A DNA stretch of 64,000 nucleotides from Aquimarina muelleri DSM 19832 (GTDB lineage: Bacteria > Bacteroidota > Bacteroidia > Flavobacteriales > Flavobacteriaceae): the NCBI RefSeq assembly GCF_000430665.1, contig NZ_AUML01000022.1, positions 1-64,000 of the forward strand, given 5' to 3'. The position numbers and the translations under genes were made by a program. Below the pieces are notes generated by a model. The model had not been told where the DNA came from, did no database searches, and worked only from the letters and a program-made list of their open reading frames with translations. This document shows positions 1 through 8,141 of this stretch, in pieces. Within the stretch, counting starts at the first letter, position 1. Every line of letters begins with the position of its first letter.

Positions 1-249
1 GTTTTTAGCATTCCAATATTCCTTTAAATTTATTTTTTTAACCATTTCCATAATATTATTATAAGCCCCCTTGCTAATGATTATGATATCTTTTTCCTTT
101 TTTACTTCTACAACAGGGTTTATATTTTTTAGTACCTCTGCAATGATTTCTTTTGCAGATGGTATACGGCTTAGTTCTACTATCTTTTGTTGTACCAAAA
201 CCCGTTCTTCTTTAGATAATTGATTGTATGTAGAATTGCTATCTAACAT
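1..249 (-). CDS. partial hypothetical protein, cut by window edge
   Basis: Reading on the minus strand from ATG at 249, 83 codons stay open to the window edge, so the C-terminus lies outside. The visible part is lysine- and glutamate-rich, begins MLDSNSTYNQLSKEER and is predicted mostly helical. No signal peptide, membrane segment or known motif is visible. It lies inside the integrative element that ends near 5358 and points away from the integrase. I do not recognise the family; it may be a cargo or maintenance gene of the element. Confidence 0.5.
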   Translation of the reverse strand, partial: MLDSNSTYNQLSKEERVLVQQKIVELSRIPSAKEIIAEVLKNINPVVEVKKEKDIIIISKGAYNNIMEMVKKINLKEYWNAKN

Positions 250-389
250 TAGTAATACATTGCTTTGCCAAGCTGTTTATTTTGTATCAGTAAAAGGGTG
301 CGGGAGCAATCCTAAAGTACGAGGCTCTAATTACACAAACTCGACTTATATAAAATAGCAGATTACCCCCGCGATTCCTTTTACCCTAC

Positions 390-707
390 CTATTTTGATA
401 ATGCGTTTACATCGACTTGGGGTAATGTACTAGTTTCTATAACTGCAATTGGATGAAAACATAGTGCTTCTCCCTGTGATATACTCTCTAATGCTAATGA
501 GGATTTACGTATGGTATTAGCGATATCAAAAGTGGTTTGTCCTTGTTTACGACAATCCTTAATCCAGTTACGCAACAAAATTGCATAGCCCTTATACTGA
601 TCTATAGAGTAGTTAAAGTGCCATTGCTCTATATGCAATAGTTTAAGCACTTGGGCTTCAAAAATCCTACTCTCTTTTTCTGGACTTGATTTTACAATTG
701 TTTTCAT
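390..707 (-). CDS. hypothetical protein, 105 aa
   Basis: Open frame of 105 residues starting MKTIVKSSPEKE with a plausible helical, mixed-charge composition and no signal peptide or membrane segment. The middle part (HIEQWHFNYSIDQYKGYAI) is rich in aromatic residues. It is one of several short unknown genes in the integrative element. It is separated from the upstream minus-strand gene at 871-1086 by a 163-nt spacer holding an inverted repeat. I do not recognise the family. Confidence 0.5.
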   Translation of the reverse strand: MKTIVKSSPEKESRIFEAQVLKLLHIEQWHFNYSIDQYKGYAILLRNWIKDCRKQGQTTFDIANTIRKSSLALESISQGEALCFHPIAVIETSTLPQVDVNALSK

Positions 708-761
708 ATTTCAATTTATTAGGGTTATCGATATATTCATTTTGGTGATTTTTATATTAAT

Positions 762-832
762 ACAGGAGTAATCGTATAAGCAATAGGTTTAACCAAATCC
801 CAATTTGATTGCCTGAAATTGACTACTCCTGT
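762..832. repeat. 9-bp inverted repeat in intergenic spacer
   Basis: ACAGGAGTA at 762-770 is matched by its exact reverse complement TACTCCTGT at 824-832, with 53 nt between. It lies between two minus-strand genes and could be a structure at the 3' end of the upstream one or a protein-binding pair. The loop is too long and the poly-U too weak for a clear terminator. Confidence 0.35.
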
Positions 833-870
833 TTAAGATTCTTATGTGTTTTAAATTTCTTTTCAAATAC

Positions 871-1086
871 TTATTTAGAGTTAATTTGATCATATTCAAT
901 AAAAACTCTTTTTATCAATCTGTTTATTTTATTAATTCTATGATCATTTAATTTCCGCTGATATTTATAAAATTTTTGCATTGTCCCTCTTGGAAAATTT
1001 AACTTTCTATCCAATCCAGAACAGTTTAGTATATCTTCATTTTTTTTGAGCCACATTTCGACTTTATTTCTTTTTTCTGGTTTCAT
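871..1086 (-). CDS. hypothetical basic protein, 71 aa
   Basis: A 71-residue, very basic open frame (MKPEKRNKVEMWLKKNED at the N-terminus) in which lysine, arginine and asparagine dominate. The segment LDRKLNFPRGTMQKFYKYQRK could be a helix-turn-helix-like DNA-binding unit (inference only). No transmembrane segment is present. It is divergent from the XRE regulator at 1350, so the two may share a control region. I do not recognise the family. Confidence 0.45.
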   Translation of the reverse strand: MKPEKRNKVEMWLKKNEDILNCSGLDRKLNFPRGTMQKFYKYQRKLNDHRINKINRLIKRVFIEYDQINSK

Positions 1087-1272
1087 CTCAATACAGACTT
1101 TAAGATCACAAAGTATCTTATTCTAAACTTGTAGAGAAGCAGAGAAACTAATGTGGGATAATTCTCAATACTCTAATAACAATTAGTAAACTCACGTTTA
1201 CTAATACATTTTTTATTAATCAAAATAGTTTGTTTTTTGTATTCTTAATTATAAGGATAATTGAAAAAAGCC

Positions 1273-1280
1273 TACATTTG
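1273..1280 (+). promoter_or_regulatory. Bacteroidetes -7 element before XRE regulator
   Basis: TACATTTG matches TAnnTTTG exactly. Transcription would begin near 1286, inside the longest open frame that starts at 1230, which favours the start codon at 1350. No well-placed TTG at -33 is visible. Confidence 0.45.
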
Positions 1281-1349
1281 TTAAGAAACACATGCAATAT
1301 TACCGAAATAATTGGTATTAACCAAAATTATCGGCATAAAATTACCCTT

Positions 1350-1757
1350 ATGAATCATTTTTCTAGCAATATTGCTTTCCTTTTAAAGAAAGGTAGTTTG
1401 AGCCAAGAGGCTTTTGGACAAGTCATTGGAAAGAAAAGAAGTGTTATAGGCTCATATATAAGAGGAGAATCTCAACCAAATATCGATACCCTGTTAGGTA
1501 TAGCTTCTTATTTCAAAATAGGATTAGATGATCTAGTTTGCAAGAATCTTTCAAGAATTGATATGGATAAGCTGATACCTATAGTTTATGAGGATGAAAA
1601 ACATGGTAAATTAGATAAAAAGGTTTTGATGGAGATTAGAGAGAAAGTAGATTATGTCTATAAATATGTGAGTAAAAGTAGGGCGAAATCTGACTTAGAT
1701 AATCTTCGCAAACTGATAGAAGAAAAAGAAAATTCTAATATAAAAACCGGGGGTTAA
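1350..1757 (+). CDS. XRE-family helix-turn-helix regulator
   Basis: A 135-residue DNA-binding protein. The HTH_3 domain covers roughly residues 1-65, with the pattern FGQVIGKKRSVIGSYIRGES followed by PNIDTLLGIASYFKIGLDDL, typical of Cro/CI-like repressors. The remaining half is lysine/glutamate-rich and helical, probably for dimerisation. The frame extends upstream to 1230, but the added 40 residues are unlike the family and a TAnnTTTG promoter lies within them, so ATG 1350 is chosen. The gene overlaps the convergent 67-aa gene by 4 nt. A repressor like this in an integrative element often controls excision or transfer genes (inference). Confidence 0.8.
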   Translation: MNHFSSNIAFLLKKGSLSQEAFGQVIGKKRSVIGSYIRGESQPNIDTLLGIASYFKIGLDDLVCKNLSRIDMDKLIPIVYEDEKHGKLDKKVLMEIREKVDYVYKYVSKSRAKSDLDNLRKLIEEKENSNIKTGG

Positions 1758-1957
1758 AATTTTGTCTTATGAATAAAAAAGGAATTCAGCAATTTAACAT
1801 CTTCATCTTTTATATCTTTTACTTCTTGAGCTTTAAATTCTTCATATAGTGTAGTAAAAAGCCGTTTAGCTTCATCTATATTAATATTACCATCATTCAA
1901 TTGTTGCTGAATGTTTATAGCTAGTAGTGATAATTTTTGATAATTATTAATCTTCAT
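1754..1957 (-). CDS. hypothetical protein, 67 aa
   Basis: A 67-residue acidic, helix-prone open frame starting MKINNYQKLSLLAINIQQQL, with no membrane segment or recognised motif. It begins 14 nt downstream of the membrane protein at 1972-2739 on the same strand, so the two, and probably the lipobox peptide upstream, form one operon. Its 3' end overlaps the 3' end of the XRE gene by 4 nt in convergent orientation. Function unknown. Confidence 0.5.
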   Translation of the reverse strand: MKINNYQKLSLLAINIQQQLNDGNINIDEAKRLFTTLYEEFKAQEVKDIKDEDVKLLNSFFIHKTKF

Positions 1958-1971
1958 ATAAAAATACCCTC

Positions 1972-2739
1972 TTACTTACTTTTGTCAATTATATTAGCGG
2001 ATAATTCTAATGCACTTTCCAAAAATTTGGTTCTATCGATACTGTACTTTTTCTTAAAAATCTTAATTCTCCAATTCAAAATGAGTTTTGTGAAGAAAGA
2101 AATTAAAAAAGCACATATGAAAATGGACAAAATATAGCTCCAATATGGCATATCTGAAATTGGTAGAAAAATCCATGAAAGGAAAAATAATGAAATAAAC
2201 ATTATTGTAAAACCTAGAAAAGTAATTGCTTTTGATAATTGTTTTAAATCTTCAGAAACCGAGAAAAATAACATTACTACTGATATGATTAAAAAACACA
2301 AAGGAAGACTCAAAGCATATAAAAAAGTATGAATATTTTTAAAACCAAATATTTTCTCTTTTTCTTTCTCTTTGTTAAGTAGTTCAAATAATTGTAAAGC
2401 ATCTATTTCTCTTTGTTTGTAATTGTCAATAATATCTGGAAGGGAACTATTTAATTGAGAAGATGTGACTTTATTATTTGTATAATCCGTTATCAAGATC
2501 AAAATATCTTGATTTAGTTTATTTCTTTCTAATTTAGCTTCACTATGTTTTTTTCTTATTTCGGAAAGGTTTTTTGATTCGGGATTAAAAAAAATATGTA
2601 AAAAAGCCGCTATTGCGATTACAATAGCGACTACATAGAACAAAAAATTCTTTAATTTTTTATTAGTTGGAGTCTTCTCCGTCTTCTTTGTCTCCTGTAG
2701 AGGGAACAATTTCTTTGTCGATTGCATATTCGTAATCAA
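1972..2739 (-). CDS. four-TM membrane protein of unknown function
   Basis: A 255-residue integral membrane protein. A hydrophobic segment at about residues 31-50 is followed by a charged, coiled-coil-like region (about 55-135, rich in K, E, N, Q). Three more membrane segments lie near 138-160, 170-192 and 198-220, then a basic C-terminal tail. Its N-terminus overlaps the upstream peptide gene in another frame by about 75 nt. Methionine 5 (start at 2727) is an alternative start. No catalytic motif is visible. The linked lipobox peptide suggests a membrane partner or receptor for that peptide (inference); histidine kinase motifs are absent. Confidence 0.6.
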   Translation of the reverse strand: MITNMQSTKKLFPLQETKKTEKTPTNKKLKNFLFYVVAIVIAIAAFLHIFFNPESKNLSEIRKKHSEAKLERNKLNQDILILITDYTNNKVTSSQLNSSLPDIIDNYKQREIDALQLFELLNKEKEKEKIFGFKNIHTFLYALSLPLCFLIISVVMLFFSVSEDLKQLSKAITFLGFTIMFISLFFLSWIFLPISDMPYWSYILSIFICAFLISFFTKLILNWRIKIFKKKYSIDRTKFLESALELSANIIDKSK

Positions 2740-2830
2740 TTTCTTCGTCTACTGTTTCTCCAGTGCACGCAATAAATGAATTTGTTAAAAATATAAAAAG
2801 AAATGCTAAAAAAAATGGTTTAATTTTCAT
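2663..2830 (-). CDS. 55-aa acidic lipobox peptide
   Basis: A short gene below usual ORF cutoffs. ATG at 2830 encodes a basic start, a hydrophobic stretch (FFLAFLFIFLTNSFI) and a lipobox-like end with Cys22, then an acidic tail of 33 residues ending PSTGDKEDGEDSN. It resembles the 49-aa peptide at 17792-17941: both have a hydrophobic signal, then CT(G/A)(E/D), then a glycine/aspartate-rich end containing (S/A)TGD(K/G)E. The resemblance supports that it is coding. It overlaps the membrane protein gene downstream and is probably translated from the same mRNA. It would be exported and lipidated or cleaved. Function unknown. Confidence 0.6.
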   Translation of the reverse strand: MKIKPFFLAFLFIFLTNSFIACTGETVDEEIDYEYAIDKEIVPSTGDKEDGEDSN

Positions 2831-2928
2831 CTAAACTGAATTTAATAAATTTATAAATAGTGATACAACTTTACTTTTATGTAAGTTGCTGATAAACAAT
2901 AAAATTAAATAAATATTAATAGAATATG

Positions 2929-2963
2929 AGTACTGCAATTTTAATATTTTGGCAGTACTTTTG
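2929..2963. promoter_or_regulatory. inverted repeat with embedded -7-like element
   Basis: AGTACTGC at 2929-2936 pairs with GCAGTACT at 2952-2959. The second arm runs into TACTTTTG at 2956-2963, an exact TAnnTTTG match on the plus strand. It could be a regulated promoter for the remnant frame at 3069 or a stem-loop; the sequence alone does not decide. Confidence 0.3.
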
Positions 2964-3068
2964 CCTGATTTTTATCAAAATACGGGGCTTAAGTCCCACA
3001 TTTTTGGTTTAAAAAAGTGTTAAAAACGCAGATTTTAGTTTTTTTTCAAAAAAACTAATTATAAATAA

Positions 3069-3239
3069 TTGATTTACAATATATTAAAAACACAAATTAA
3101 TTACGTTAAAAGCGTAATTTCTAATGTTTTTGATATATCAACAGAGGATTTAATGGAGTGGGCAAAAGAAGATGTTAGGAGTCAGTTAAGAGTCGCAATG
3201 AAGGATAGCCTAAATGAAGAATTTTATAATGAAAGATGA
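3069..3239 (+). pseudogene. short coding remnant, possibly frameshifted
   Basis: A frame open from a TTG at 3069 to TGA at 3239 encodes 56 residues with protein-like composition, including DISTEDLMEWAKEDVRSQLR. It lacks an ATG near its start. A second frame starting at ATG 3229 continues with MKDDFKEYYGFELGY and then stops, as if one gene had been frameshifted. The rest of the 2831-3537 spacer shows no other convincing gene. It is probably debris of an element gene. Confidence 0.25.
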
Positions 3240-3537
3240 TTTTAAAGAGTATTATGGTTTTGAACTTGGCTACTAAAAATGAGAACCACACTCTATGAGA
3301 GTAAGTAGCAAAAATACATTTAAAAAAACTCCAATTTTATTAAAACCATAAATAAAACATATTGGTATATGATAAATTTAGAAATAAGTAGTAATTTAGT
3401 TATCTATAGATAGAAGTGTTACTAAATTTCAATCTAATTCTATTATAGAAAGTTATACGACTGCCGATAAAAGCAGAGTTAATCCAAATCGCTGTGCTGA
3501 CTACCTATAAAGTAGAAGCATGGTTATACTGTAACAA

Positions 3538-3855
3538 ATGTATTCTTATAAAAAAGATGATATGTTCATCGATTTAAAAGAAGTATGTAAAAGAATTAAG
3601 TGCAACGACATTCGTACTGCGATCAAATGGTGCAAAAAGAGTGGGATTCCAATTATTCGTAAAGGAAGACACAAAATTACATATAGATTTCTTGTTGATG
3701 TAGAATCAGACAAAGAAATTGTGAAATTTTTTAAATCTAAATATCCTGAATCCTGGAGAAAAATGTACCAACTTTATCTTAACAATGACACCATTGAATA
3801 TCTCCTAGAAACGCAGGAAAAGAACATAACAGATACAGTGTCGAAAATCAATTAA
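3538..3855 (+). CDS. excisionase-like helix-turn-helix protein
   Basis: A 105-residue basic protein. Residues about 9-55 contain MFIDLKEVCKRIKCND, then IKWCKKSGIPIIRKGRHKI, a layout resembling the MerR-like winged helix of excisionases and HTH_17 proteins, in which a helix-turn-helix is followed by a basic wing. The C-terminal half is helical and charged. It converges on the integrase gene with 50 nt between the stop codons, the usual neighbourhood of a recombination directionality factor. Identification as Xis is inference from fold-like pattern and position. Confidence 0.55.
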   Translation: MYSYKKDDMFIDLKEVCKRIKCNDIRTAIKWCKKSGIPIIRKGRHKITYRFLVDVESDKEIVKFFKSKYPESWRKMYQLYLNNDTIEYLLETQEKNITDTVSKIN

Positions 3856-3905
3856 ACCCTAGTTTATAATTAAATAATTAGGGTAATTAAAAAAGCAGAT
3901 GATGC

Positions 3906-5135
3906 TTAAAAGTTTAAAATCTTTTCTAAAGCATCATCTGCATCTTTGTGAATAAAATTACCTTGATAACCAATAGTTGTACTTAAACTTGTGTGCCTGT
4001 ATAATTTCTGCAGCATCTGTGGTGAGACCTTGTCTCCTGCTATATTACCAAAACTATGTCGTGCTATATGATTTGTGAGTTTTTTGTCAATATCAGCTAA
4101 TTTAGCCATCTCGGCAAGATTATTATTAAATTTTTTAGTAGCTGTTTTTATTTTAGTATAAATATCCTTTGTGTCTTTAGGATCTGCTTTTTTAAGTTCT
4201 GGAAAAATATAATCATTAGTTTTTTCTTGGCTCTCTCTATAAACATCTAAGATAGCTACTACTCTTTCTGGAAGCTTGATAGAAACAGCTTTATTGTTTT
4301 TCCCCATTTTATAATATAACCTATCCTGCTTTATATCACTCCATTTCATTTTTAGAACATCTGCAATACGTATCCCTGCAAGGTAAAATGAAAAAAGAAA
4401 AACATTTCTGGTATGAGCAATGGTTGTACCTTCTTCCAACTCCAAGTTTTCTATTCTTCTTAACTCAAATTCATCCAGACCTATCTTTAAAGTATCAGGT
4501 AGTTTTATCCTAATTTTATCGCTCCCAAATGGATAATTTTTACTTTCGACGATTCCCATTTTAATAGCTCTATTAAAAAGCAATCTAATTAATATAAAAA
4601 TATTCATTATAGACCTTTCGCTAAGAGTACCTTTTGCTTGGAGATAATATTTAAATCTATTCAGTAATGTCTCATCAATTTCATTAAAAGGTAAACTCTT
4701 ACTACCAACAAATTCAAAAAGGCTATTAATCTTACTATTATCAGAAATTGCTCTATTATGTTTTTTTGCTCTTTTCAGGTTTTTTATATGTTCCTCTGCC
4801 AATTGAAAAAAAGTTTCTCCAGTCCCATTCCCTTTTACTTCATCTATAATTTGTCTTGCTGTGAACGATTTTTTAGATGCTTCATATTCTAATATCAAAT
4901 CCTCTATAGCATCATATTTTTTTCTAATAAGCCTATTTAATTGACTATGTTTTGGATTTTTATTTGTCACAATTCTTCCTTGCTCATCCCATTCATTCTT
5001 TTGATTAAGATTAGCGAGATACAGATAATTTTGTTTACGATCCTTAGTTACCCTTATTGCTATTCGATAAACCTTACCTCCAAGATTATCTTTTTTAGGA
5101 TGTAGTAGTACTTTTATAGTCGCCATTATTTTCAT
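3906..5135 (-). CDS. tyrosine recombinase / integrase
   Basis: A 409-residue site-specific recombinase of the Bacteroidetes integrative-element type. An Arm-DNA-binding N-terminal region (about 1-95) with FLFLYL-like beta strands is followed by a SAM-like core-binding domain (about 105-205) and the catalytic domain. Catalytic residues are visible: Arg in LAGIRIADVLKMKW, the box HIARHSF (His-x-x-Arg), the next His in LYRHTS and the Tyr nucleophile in TTIGYQGNF. An alternative start is the fourth codon (MATIKVLL). The gene lies 170 nt from a duplicated tRNA-Leu 3' end, which is therefore the likely attachment site. Full length with no visible damage, so the element may still be mobile. Confidence 0.93.
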   Translation of the reverse strand: MKIMATIKVLLHPKKDNLGGKVYRIAIRVTKDRKQNYLYLANLNQKNEWDEQGRIVTNKNPKHSQLNRLIRKKYDAIEDLILEYEASKKSFTARQIIDEVKGNGTGETFFQLAEEHIKNLKRAKKHNRAISDNSKINSLFEFVGSKSLPFNEIDETLLNRFKYYLQAKGTLSERSIMNIFILIRLLFNRAIKMGIVESKNYPFGSDKIRIKLPDTLKIGLDEFELRRIENLELEEGTTIAHTRNVFLFSFYLAGIRIADVLKMKWSDIKQDRLYYKMGKNNKAVSIKLPERVVAILDVYRESQEKTNDYIFPELKKADPKDTKDIYTKIKTATKKFNNNLAEMAKLADIDKKLTNHIARHSFGNIAGDKVSPQMLQKLYRHTSLSTTIGYQGNFIHKDADDALEKILNF

Positions 5136-5304
5136 TTTATTCTGTTCGAATATAGCAAATATTTAAATAATGGGTCATACATAGGTCATACATTTCATGT
5201 TTCTTAATGATTTCGTACATTTACAAAAAACATTAAAACTCTTTATTTTCAATATCTAACAAAACATTATAGCTTATTAGAAACCATTAAGAATCATATA
5301 ATAA

Positions 5305-5358
5305 TAGACTTAGGATCTAGTGCCGCGAGGTGTGGGAGTTCGAGTCTCCCCGCCCGCA
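5305..5358 (+). other. tRNA-Leu(UAG) 3' fragment: attachment site
   Basis: The sequence holds the 3' part of a type II tRNA: anticodon loop CTTAGGA (5309-5315, anticodon TAG at 5311-5313), 3' anticodon stem TCTAG, and a variable arm with a GCGA tetraloop (5321-5333). A T arm GGGAG-TTCGAGT-CTCCC follows at 5334-5350, then acceptor strand CGCCCGC and discriminator A5358. The D arm and the 5' acceptor strand are missing. This is the duplicated 3' end left when an element integrates in the anticodon region; the intact tRNA should be at the other end, beyond base 1. Confidence 0.8.
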
Positions 5359-5368
5359 CAGCAAAAGA

Positions 5369-5397
5369 AAAGCCGACTTTAACGAGTCGGCTTTTTT
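5369..5397 (+). terminator. rho-independent terminator after tRNA fragment
   Basis: AGCCGACT (5371-5378), loop TTAACG, AGTCGGCT (5385-5392), then a run of T. A perfect 8-bp stem with flanking A/T pairs. It probably terminated the original tRNA-Leu transcript. Confidence 0.85.
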
Positions 5398-5653
5398 GTT
5401 TAGAACGTAAACTATGTGTCAAAATCTATATTCTGAAAACAAAGTTTATGCATCTCTTTTAATATATTGTCACATAAATTCTTTCTTTTTTTTAGCATTA
5501 AATAATACGTAATAATTTAACGTGCAGTTATTTACATATATATATCATCTACCATGAAATATGATGAAATATTTTTTAGTGCGTAAAATCCCTAATCTTG
5601 TACCAACAGACTATTGAACCATTTAAAAATATTAAGATTGAAAAGGGTAATCC

Positions 5654-6157
5654 ATGAAAATTGATATTAAACTAGAAAAGGCTATATACAATTTAATCCA
5701 CTTAGAATGGGCCATATCTCAAAGCTTAATAGATAAAGCTACATATCTTGAAAATACGCCATTTAAAGATTATGCAAAATGGATGAAAAAACGTGGAGAA
5801 AAGGAACATGCACATGCTTTATATCTTTTTGAATACTTAAAAAAACGTGTAGGTAAATTAGAGTTAAATAATTTAAAAAAAGCAGAAAACCTTTACCCAT
5901 CACCATTTCAAGTGTTTCAATCTGCATTAAAAGATAAACATGAAGTCATTTCCTCAACAATAGATTTATATGCTTTGGCAGTTGAATTAAAAGATACTGA
6001 AAGCGAACAAGTATTTCACGCTTTCATTAATGAACATATAAGTGAAGAAAAACACATTTTTGATATCCATCAAAAAATAAAACTCACTAAGAATACTCTA
6101 ATTCTTACACCATATTTAAAAATTGAAAAACGAAATATGACTGAAGTAAGAGAGTAA
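5654..6157 (+). CDS. ftnA: ferritin-like iron storage protein
   Basis: A 167-residue four-helix protein of bacterial ferritin length. The ferroxidase pattern is visible: Glu18 in HLEWAISQ, Glu51 and His54 in KRGEKEHAHAL, a helix C glutamate in KDKHEVI, and NEHISEEKHIF, which corresponds to the helix D segment of E. coli FtnA. The C-terminus lacks the usual acidic tail and is basic. The second helix has more lysine than usual. It would oxidise Fe(II) and store it as ferric mineral in the cytoplasm. It is a single gene just outside the integrative element. It could instead be a Dps-like or encapsulated ferritin, but length and motif order favour ferritin. Confidence 0.8.
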   Translation: MKIDIKLEKAIYNLIHLEWAISQSLIDKATYLENTPFKDYAKWMKKRGEKEHAHALYLFEYLKKRVGKLELNNLKKAENLYPSPFQVFQSALKDKHEVISSTIDLYALAVELKDTESEQVFHAFINEHISEEKHIFDIHQKIKLTKNTLILTPYLKIEKRNMTEVRE

Positions 6158-6390
6158 ATAAGTAAAAATCAAATACGTTTGATTGTATTACCAAGAACAA
6201 AAATACTGTAAACCAAATGGTTATCGAAAAAAGCAACTGCAAAACATATAATTGCTATCATAAGAATTGGTGGATCAACAAATATTTGAAGATCGTAATT
6301 TCTAATATTTATTTTAAAAATTAGAGATTGCAAAATGATGCTTTATTGCACATTAACTACGTTCAGGAAAAGAAAGTTAATCGCTTTCTA

Positions 6391-6440
6391 AAAAGGAGTA
6401 AAGAGTCTTTGGGGGTAAAGGCTCTTCTCCTATTTCCTTT
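6391..6440. terminator. strong stem-loop downstream of ferritin
   Basis: GGAG-TA-AAGAGTCTTT (6395-6410), loop GGGGGT, then AAAGGCTCTT-CTCC (6417-6430) with one G-T pair, followed by T-rich sequence. It probably ends transcription between the ferritin gene and the convergent operon. The stretch 6158-6390 shows nothing else I can support. Confidence 0.6.
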
Positions 6441-6525
6441 TTAATTATTTTATAATTAAAAAAAGTAAGAATTCAATCTTTTTTAAATGCTCCTCCTATT
6501 TTAGGGTATTGATGATTAGAAGCAT

Positions 6526-7503
6526 TTAAAATCCCATAACCCCCAAATAGTTTGGTGTAAGTTGTACGTATACTTTTGGTTCTATCTTTTTTGCTCTGCC
6601 TAACGTTATTTTAAAATGACTAAGGCTTCTTTTGTAAGTAAATTTACCAGATTTAATTTTTTTAGGGCAAAGAATATCTCTAATTGCCGCAACTCTCCTT
6701 TCAGTACAAAAACCTGATGTTTTTAATTTATGTAAAAAAGCGTCACTGTATTCTATTCCTTTTTTTAGATGAAACTCAATGCCTATAGTTGGTAACCAAA
6801 CATCATTAAACTCTATTGCTACACTAATATAGGATACCATAGAGATTCCTTCGAACTGTTTTATTAACACCTCTTTATCTCCCGGCCAATTTATTTTATG
6901 TAAAAAAAGCAATAAACTATCCTTTTCAAAACCTCTTATATACATTCGTGTAGTTTTGCTATCTCCACGAGAATGCATTACTCCAAAGTGCTCTATATAT
7001 TGACTATCTTCTAAAGCATTTATACATTGTTTTAGAAATTCTTGATTTTTATTATTAAGCGACTGTAAATTTAATACTTCAAAAAAGCTAGTCATTTCAG
7101 CAAGTGTTATACTTTTTTGTTTTGGACTAATAAACAGGCTAGGAATCTGATCTTGTTCACTACCATCCAAATCTGCTTCTATCCAAAAACTTTTAATAGC
7201 TTGTTCTTTTTCTTGCAATGCAATACAGTTACTAAACCAAATTCCAACTTTTTTATGATCATGAGTTTTATCAAAATATATTTTAAAAAACTGTAAATCT
7301 TCCTTTTCTGATATTGCCATTGCAAGATCAACTTGGTCTTTACCATCTTCGACTCTGAACTCAAACACATAAGATATATGAAGTCGCGGATAAAAGCTAA
7401 GTAATTGTTTTTCTAAACTATTTGCTGCTAAAAAAGAAACCATACACCCTTCTCCAACAGGAAAGATGTATGGCACTATATTATTAGGTATTATATTTAC
7501 CAA
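6526..7503 (-). CDS. unknown protein, 325 aa, last gene of FHA-kinase operon
   Basis: A 325-residue protein without signal peptide or membrane segments. Two stretches look like conserved blocks: SFWIEADLDGSEQDQIPSLF (about 123-142) and IEFNDVWLPTIGIEFHL (about 228-244). Both have alternating hydrophobic residues with acidic and aromatic positions. It overlaps the previous gene by 7 nt, so translation is coupled, and it is the fifth gene of the operon with the FHA protein, kinase and NAT homologue. I do not recognise a family. Context suggests it acts with the NAT-like enzyme on a small molecule or protein substrate (inference). Confidence 0.7.
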   Translation of the reverse strand: MVNIIPNNIVPYIFPVGEGCMVSFLAANSLEKQLLSFYPRLHISYVFEFRVEDGKDQVDLAMAISEKEDLQFFKIYFDKTHDHKKVGIWFSNCIALQEKEQAIKSFWIEADLDGSEQDQIPSLFISPKQKSITLAEMTSFFEVLNLQSLNNKNQEFLKQCINALEDSQYIEHFGVMHSRGDSKTTRMYIRGFEKDSLLLFLHKINWPGDKEVLIKQFEGISMVSYISVAIEFNDVWLPTIGIEFHLKKGIEYSDAFLHKLKTSGFCTERRVAAIRDILCPKKIKSGKFTYKRSLSHFKITLGRAKKIEPKVYVQLTPNYLGVMGF

Positions 7504-8141
7504 GTTTTTGGTTCTACCAAATTATCAAACAATATTTCTAATTCTGCTTCAGAATTTGGGTAACTTGATTTTTCAATTAATGTATCTACTAATCTTTGAC
7601 TCATTTTTGGTTCTATTTGACTTTGAACATTTGCTATACTTTCTACAAAACTTGAGTAATATTTCTTACTATTTTCTATAGAAGATCGCATTAGTGTTGC
7701 TAGCTTAGTAAATTGACTCTCGGGATCATTACTTATAATATTAATAAAATTAATAAAAGCATCCTGATCCTCTGAAGTCCATGAATACCCCCAAATCAAA
7801 TCGGTAGTTGATCTCCCTATAACTTTATTTACTGCCCACCAATTTGGATCCAAGTTTCTGATATCTGAAAAAATCGCAGAGGTCATCGTTCTTGCAGCTT
7901 CATCCAACTGCATTCGATCATAAATCAATTCTGTAATTTTATCCTGATATTCTAAAACCTCTTCTTCTCTGTTATTTTTTACTGCGTCTGCCATTTTTAG
8001 TTCAAAACCTTTCATAATGGTTTTTGTATTATTCTCATTATTCGCCAATATTTGCATGAATCTAATTAAATCACGATTGATTTCCTCAGTAGTTGGCGCA
8101 GCAGTTTGTACGGTTTTAAGTGTTTCGGTTTTCATAATCAT
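7497..8141 (-). CDS. unknown helical protein, 214 aa
   Basis: A 214-residue, mostly helical, acidic soluble protein; the central part reads NLDPNWWAVNKVIGRSTTDL and then WGYSWTSEDQDAFINFIN. Start ATG 8141 overlaps the stop codon of the NAT gene (TAATG); a second in-frame ATG two codons later (8135) is equally possible. No catalytic motif, membrane segment or signal peptide is visible. It sits between the NAT homologue and the 325-aa protein with overlaps on both sides, so equimolar synthesis is likely. Function unknown. Confidence 0.7.
   Translation of the reverse strand: MIMKTETLKTVQTAAPTTEEINRDLIRFMQILANNENNTKTIMKGFELKMADAVKNNREEEVLEYQDKITELIYDRMQLDEAARTMTSAIFSDIRNLDPNWWAVNKVIGRSTTDLIWGYSWTSEDQDAFINFINIISNDPESQFTKLATLMRSSIENSKKYYSSFVESIANVQSQIEPKMSQRLVDTLIEKSSYPNSEAELEILFDNLVEPKTW

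Noticed and set aside
1230..1349. 40-residue N-terminal extension of the XRE regulator
   Set aside because: A TAnnTTTG promoter element lies inside it and the extension does not resemble the family.
5305..5358. Complete tRNA gene
   Set aside because: D arm, 5' acceptor strand and 5' anticodon stem are missing upstream of 5305, so only a 3' fragment is present.
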